Part shown: positions 59,706-64,000 of the stretch, one piece after another
How the letters are laid out: every line of letters starts with the position of its first letter
How positions within the stretch are numbered: the stretch's first letter is position 1
NCBI RefSeq assembly: GCF_022539315.1
Contig: NC_066333.1
Coordinates: 2,542,001-2,606,000, forward strand
Source of the DNA: Serinus canaria
Lineage: Eukaryota > Chordata > Aves > Passeriformes > Fringillidae
Direction: 5' to 3'
DNA: 64,000 bases
Made by a program: the position numbers and the translations under genes
The notes under the pieces: model-generated
What the model saw: the letters and a program-made list of their open reading frames with translations, nothing else
The model's database searches: none
Told to the model about the DNA's origin: nothing

Positions 59706-60903
59706 GAGGAGCAAAGGGCTGTAGTAGAGGTGAGAGGGGGCCAGCCTGGGGCAGGGGGGGATGGTCAGGGATGTCCTTTCCCTGGGGGGGTCACTGCTGC
59801 CATCCCTGCCATCCCCCTCATGCCAGGGGACTCCTCTGGAGATGCTGTGAGCTGGATGGGGAGCTCACAGCAGGGATGATGCCCCCCATTCCCTTTCTGC
59901 AGCCCCTCCAGCCTCTGCAAAAGCCCCCTAAGGATTGTGTCTGGAACATCCACCCTGGAATACAGAGGTATCCCCCTGCTCAGCCTTCCTGGAGCCTTGT
60001 GGGTATAAGCTGCTGCCCTGGTGTTTGATTTAGGGTGCCCCACAAAGCAGCATTGAAATGGGCACTTTGTCCCCAGGGCTTGAGGCAGTGCTGGGCTCCC
60101 TCGAGGCTCTCCAGCTTGGGAGAAGATGGGGAGTGATCACAGACCCTTCCTGGCACCCATATCCAAGGAACTGAGGCTTTTCCAGGTCCAGCACCCTTCC
60201 CTGACCATCAAAAAGACCTGACAAAGCTGCCAGCACTGCTCCCCTGGGCAGCCCTGAGCTCACTTGAGAGACCTGAGAAGACCACTAGGAAGGGGAAAAT
60301 AGCAGGGAGGGAAGGGGAAATAGCAGAAACCATATATGTATGTGTACATCCTCCTATAGAACAAGTTCCAGCTACTTGTCAGGCTGGAAAAAGAGCTTTT
60401 TATGGGGCAGTGGATGGGCTCGTCCTGCATCCCCCTCAGCTGCAGGGTGCCTGGGGACACAAGCAGAGCCTGATCCCAGCTGCAGTGGGGAGCCAGCCAG
60501 GAACTGGGGACACAGGGAGTGCATGAGGCTGAGCTGGGGGAGCATGAATATTTTAAAGGTAAAAATAGCTCTTGTTGTGGAGCAGGGGCATCACACACGC
60601 CTGCCAAGCTGGAAGGGAGCAGGAGGTGCCTTCCAGGTCTTTAGGAGAGGAATTGGGTGAGGAAGGGGAGGGGGGGTTGAGAGGAGGGTGGGGTTTGTGC
60701 CTTGGGGGCTGAGCAGAAAGTCAGGGCATGGGGGAGGATCCTGTTGGACACCGTCCCCCAAAAACTGGCGCTGGGGCTGACCCAGAGCCCAGAATAACTG
60801 AGCAGGGAGAAGAGGTGAGGATTCCTCCCCAGTGCCCTCTTAGCCCAGATAAAGAGGGAATATTGGTACAGCGGCGGTTGTGAGGGACAGGTTTTCCTGT
60901 CTT
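59706..60903. other. GC-rich non-coding spacer
   Basis: Unique GC-rich DNA without a supported gene. Small G-rich runs (GGGGCAGGGGGG near 59746) and a short ATATGTATGTGTAC stretch near 60333 are the only local structure. Confidence 0.42.
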
Positions 60904-61058
60904 CCAGAGAAGACGTGGATGCCCCAGAGTTGGGCCATCAAGGCCAGCTTGGATGGGGCATCCAGCAGCCTGGTTTTGCAGAGGTGTCCCTGCTATGGCA
61001 GAGGGGTTGGATTAGATGGTTTTTAAGGTCCCTTCCACACCAAACCAGTCTGTGACTC
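60904..61058 (+). mobile_element. CR1 LINE fragment, 3' end
   Basis: Reads forward: CCAGAGAAGACGTGGATGCC, CATCAAGGCCAGCTTGGATG, GGGCATCCAGCAGCCTGG, then GAGGTGTCCCTGCTATGGCA, GGGGTTGGATTAGATGGTTT, TTAAGGTCCCTTCCACACC and CAGTCTGTGACTCTC. Plus strand, about 155 bp. The TCTGTGACTCT end is a variant of the ATTCTATGATTCT terminus. Confidence 0.9.
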
Positions 61059-61249
61059 TCAAAGCCAGCAGGCTGAGTGGGCAGCGGCAGCGTGTCCCCT
61101 GCCCCCGTGTGGCACGAAGCCACGCGTGGTGACATGGCCAGAGGGTCACCCCGTCCCCTTCCTCTGGTTGTGCCACTAGTTCTGCAGCAGCCGCAAATGC
61201 TACAATTCGTGAGCTGAGCCTGGGGGTTCTCAGCTGGTGGCACAACCCT

Positions 61250-61560
61250 CAGATCCCCACAAGGCTCTGTCCCTCGGCAGGCAGCGCCCACCCGGACGGT
61301 GGGGTGGGGGCAGAAGGTGCTCGGGGCCCCCGGCCACCCCCAGCCCGCGGGAGCGCCCGTGGCTGCAGAGCGGCTCTTTGCTGGCATCTGCTGACAGCGG
61401 GAGATCCTGCAGCTCTTCCCAGGGAGCGACGCCGTGTCTGGCCCGGAGATGGCCCTGGCCCCGCTCCTGAGAAGGGGCCGGTCCCTGGAGCGTGGGGCTG
61501 TAACCCAGCACCTGCCAGGAGCGCCCCGCGGGGATGGGGCTCTTGCAGGGAAGGTGCAGC
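61250..61560. promoter_or_regulatory. CpG-rich segment, possible promoter
   Basis: High CpG density (CGCCCACCCGGACGG, AGCCCGCGGGAGCGCCCGTG, GAGCGACGCCGTG). Plus-strand frames of up to 199 codons begin here and read into the CR1 at 61.8 kb, so they are unlikely to be genes. There is no TATA box or clear splice site. Confidence 0.35.
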
Positions 61561-61791
61561 CCCACAGAAGGACGCACTTAACTCAAAACCCTGATGCTGA
61601 AGGTGGCTTTCCAGCTAGAAGTGGGGAAACATCCCTCAGGCTTCAAACACAGCCTTTTCCTGGGATACAAGTATCTTCCATCCCTCCTGTGCCTCTCTTA
61701 TGGGCACAGGAAACTCTTCCTGCAATGTCCTCTGAGTCAGGGAAAGAAATCACATCCATCATGGTGTCCTTGTGCCCCAGACAACCTCTTG
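61561..61791. other. Short spacer
   Basis: Unique sequence between the CpG-rich segment and a CR1; nothing recognised. Confidence 0.4.
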
Positions 61792-61955
61792 GAATCATAA
61801 ATCATAGAATGGTTTGGGTTGGAAGGGACCTTAAAATTCACCCAGTTCAACCCCCCTGCCATGGGCAGGGACACCTTCCACCAGACCAGGCTGCTCCAAG
61901 CCCCATCCAAGCTGGCCTTGCACACTTCTGGGCATGGGGTGTCCACAGCCTTAGT
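61792..61955 (-). mobile_element. CR1 LINE fragment, 3' end
   Basis: GAATCATAAATCATAGAATG, GGTTTGGGTTGGAAGGGACC, TTCAACCCCCCTGCCATGGG, CACCTTCCACCAGACCAGG, AAGCCCCATCCAAGCTGGCC and TGGGGTGTCCACAGCC. Close to the avian CR1 tail with two terminal octamer-like units at the 3' end. Minus strand, about 160 bp. Confidence 0.93.
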
Positions 61956-62099
61956 GGTGTCATGTTGACAGGCCACCAGAGAGAGGTGGCAGCAGCAGAG
62001 AGAAGTGACATTTATCAAAGCTCTGCCTGTTGAGTTATAAAAACCCAGGAGAGCTGCAGAATCCAGACTCATGGGCACCAACTCTGCAGTCCAAGGGAA

Positions 62100-62525
62100 G
62101 CTTATTCCCAGTGCCAGGCAGGAAGGAAACAGCATTTTCATTTGCAAGCTGTGAATTAAACCAAAAAATGGCCCAGTTGAACTGCAAACATGACGGTGGA
62201 TTTTACAATCTGCAGCTCATGTGCTGGTTTTATTAATAATTTATGTCCATTATCTGATTGACACCCCTGCTACTGATACCACTTGGTATTAAGAGCATCA
62301 GAGAGCCAAAGCTGCAGGAGGTAGTGACTGGGCATTAATCTGCGACAACTTTTGCCTTTCTGAAATTATTTTAGCTTCTGGGTGCTGCTTTTTCCATCCA
62401 GTCTCTTGTTCCTTGATTAAATGATCCTGCCCTGATAACATATGAGCTGCCATACAGTGGCATAAGCATTTTCCCACTGTGAAAGCCCAGCTGATTGTAG
62501 TTATCTTACAGGAATACATAAGGGA
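62100..62525. promoter_or_regulatory. Long candidate conserved non-coding element
   Basis: AT-rich unique block of over 400 bp. Motif words include GTTTTATTAATAATTTATG, CCATTATCTGATTGACACCC (the PBX/MEIS-type TGATTGAC at 62255-62262), GGGCATTAATCTGCGACAAC, CTGAAATTATTTTAGC and TTGATTAAATGATCC. No transposon signature and no frame above chance. It has the highest apparent density of homeodomain and TALE-type motifs in the window. Confidence 0.45.
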
Positions 62526-63196
62526 AGAGCCTGCATGAGATGGAAGAAACTTTTTAGGGACTAATTATGCCCCAAAGCAGACAGAAACACTCTAAAGGAC
62601 TTGGAGATCCCAGTGATTCTAAAGTCAGGTACTTTAGAATCAGATTTTTTTTTGCTGTATTTCCTGCATAGTGACGGATGAACCCATCTGTTAAGTACAT
62701 ATTGCATATCTAAATCTGTTAATATCTAGACTAAAATCTATCTGGATAATAAAAGCTATTTCCCTTCCATCCCTTGCAGGGTTTCATGAGTCTCAGTCCT
62801 ACAGGGCAGGGTTGGTATCATGACCTTCCATAAATTCCTGAGAACACTGAGCTCAGCAGCCCTCCACTGGTGCTAAGGGCTAAGGATTGTCAGGGCATCC
62901 AGCGGCCTGAAATGCTGCCTGGATCCCCACGGTTTGGGAATGTTGTCCCAGAGACTGAACTTGAGCTCTTCAAGTCTTTTCTTTTCTTCAGAAGAGATTG
63001 ATTCAATTAACACAAGTAACAAACCAGCTCACAGCACTCTATAAATAGACTGGTGGGCTTTGACACAGCTCCTGGTTATGCCAAGAAATGAGACTAATAA
63101 TAGCTGCTTAACGGCAGGGTTCAGGGGGCTGGAGAGAATAGGCAGAGAAAATGCCAGGATGGCTGAAACCTGCCATGAAAATCAGCTGGGGAAGTG
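62526..63196. other. AT-moderate spacer, possible extension of the element
   Basis: Unique sequence. The 62620-62760 part is AT-rich (AATCTGTTAATATCTAGACT) and may continue the element on its left. 62990-63110 also has enhancer-like texture. No gene recognised. Confidence 0.38.
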
Positions 63197-63396
63197 TGGA
63201 ATCCCACAATAGTCTGCTTTGGAAGGGACCTGAAGTCTCATCCCATCCCACCCCCTGCCATGGGCAGGGACACCTTCCTCTATCCGAGGCTGCTCCAAGC
63301 CCTGTCCAACCTGGCCATGGACACTGCCAGGGATCCAGGTGCAGCCCCAGCTGCTCTGGGCACCCTGTGCCAGGGCCTCAGCACTCTCTGCAGGAT
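63197..63396 (-). mobile_element. CR1 LINE fragment
   Basis: GGAATCCCACAATAGTCTGC with TTTGGAAGGGACCTGAAG, CCCCCTGCCATGGGCAGGGA, CTGCTCCAAGCCCTGTCC, AACCTGGCCATGGACACTGC, AGCTGCTCTGGGCACCCTGT, CAGGGCCTCAGCACTCTC. Minus strand, about 200 bp, 5'-truncated, moderately diverged at its 3' end. Confidence 0.92.
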
Positions 63397-63655
63397 CCCA
63401 ACAGCCACGGAGGAAGCTCTGCTGGAGGGGATGGCTCAGAGTGGTGGGCACAGAGCCCATCACTGCCACACGGCCAGGTCCTGCTCCTGGGGACCGTTTG
63501 GAGGATAACGGAGCCAAGAGATGCTTTTCCCAGCTAAAAAGCAGCAATTCCCCTCAGGGCCGAGGTCAGGGCCCTGGCAGCACCCCCAGTCCTGCATCTC
63601 AGCCTCCTGCACTCCCCAGCCCCTTCCCCTCCCACTGCTCCTGCTGCCAGGAGAA
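63397..63655. other. GC-rich spacer
   Basis: GC-rich unique sequence between the last CR1 and the terminal CpG-bearing segment; nothing recognised. Confidence 0.4.
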
Positions 63656-63960
63656 ATTCCCAGCTGGGCTTTTGTCACCGACGCACGCGTGTTTCTGCGG
63701 GAAGTTTCTATTTCTGTGAATAGCAATTTTTCAAGCAACTCCTCCCCCGCCTGCTCGCTTTCACAGGAGCCCTGACGAACGCCGCTGGCATGCCTGGAAG
63801 CTGCGGCTCACTTCTGCGTGCCAGCCCCGGCCGGAGCCTCCGCCCTCCGCCCTCCCATCCCAGCGCCAGTCCTGCAGCTCCACGGCACGGCAATTATCCT
63901 CACGGTGTCTTGTGAGGGTCAAATCGAGCTGGAACCACTCCGTGTGCTGGGCTCCCGGTG
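63656..63960. promoter_or_regulatory. CpG-bearing segment at window end
   Basis: CpGs cluster (CACCGACGCACGCGTG, CCTGACGAACGCCGCTGG, CAGCCCCGGCCGGAGCCTCC). It includes a smoother stretch, AAGTTTCTATTTCTGTGAAT, that may be constrained. It may be the edge of a promoter or enhancer whose gene lies to the right of the window; no exon is visible. Confidence 0.33.
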
Positions 63961-64000
63961 CTCCCTGTGAGCCCTGGCACAGGAAAGGGCTAAAAAGAAG

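Noticed and set aside
61434..62033. 199-codon plus-strand frame
   Set aside because: Its second half is antisense CR1 sequence, and the first half lies in a CpG-rich segment with no recognisable protein.
1..64000. CRISPR array, tRNA, rRNA, operons or phage genes
   Set aside because: No direct-repeat/spacer pattern, no tRNA box B context, no ribosomal sequence and no bacterial gene arrangement were seen. The window is vertebrate nuclear DNA.

Overview
This 64 kb window is vertebrate nuclear DNA, almost certainly from a bird and probably a songbird. The main evidence is eleven 5'-truncated CR1 LINE fragments with the avian 3' end (pieces related to AGAATCATAGAATGG or its complement beside GGTTTGGGTTGGAAGGGACC), and two ERV long terminal repeats of a kind I associate with passerines. 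GC-rich minisatellites also fit an avian chromosome. There is no prokaryotic gene organisation, no operon, no CRISPR array and no tRNA or rRNA gene that I could recognise.

I found no protein-coding gene that I can name. The longest open frames lie in minisatellites, CpG-rich stretches or homopolymers, look like composition artefacts, and show no domain I recognise. The window is best read as intergenic and/or intronic DNA. It probably lies near a developmentally regulated gene, because it holds many quiet, AT-rich, homeodomain-motif-rich blocks that look like conserved non-coding elements. That reading is an inference; only a cross-species alignment can prove it.

Layout: 1-13 kb is mostly unremarkable non-coding DNA with a few enhancer-like blocks (3.7, 4.7 and 5.7 kb) and one CR1. 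A 36-bp minisatellite occupies 13.84-14.32 kb. A small CpG-rich patch (15.3 kb) and a large CpG island (19.06-19.86 kb) follow; the large one has promoter-like features on both strands. CR1 copies lie at 22.7, 23.8 and 26.3 kb, with another CpG island at 25.9 kb preceded by a CCAAT box. From 32.4 to 36.0 kb lies the densest run of enhancer-like sequence, including a homopurine tract. A CpG island at 40.0-40.8 kb carries a possible short two-exon minus-strand transcript. It abuts an 840-bp G-rich minisatellite, a second unrelated 61-bp-period minisatellite (41.68-42.31 kb) and an ERV LTR (42.34 kb). The right third contains CR1 copies, a TG microsatellite (45.1 kb), a complete 651-bp LTR (50.55-51.20 kb), a GATATA microsatellite (52.0 kb), a long enhancer-like block (53.6-54.2 kb), a homogeneous 43-bp minisatellite (58.35-58.73 kb), two more enhancer-like blocks (59.6 and 62.1-62.5 kb) and GC-rich islands at 61.3 and 63.7 kb.

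No new biological system is evident. The most checkable oddities are the CpG-island and double-minisatellite complex at 40-42.6 kb, the hydrophobic open frame inside the 50.5 kb LTR, and the cluster of candidate regulatory elements.
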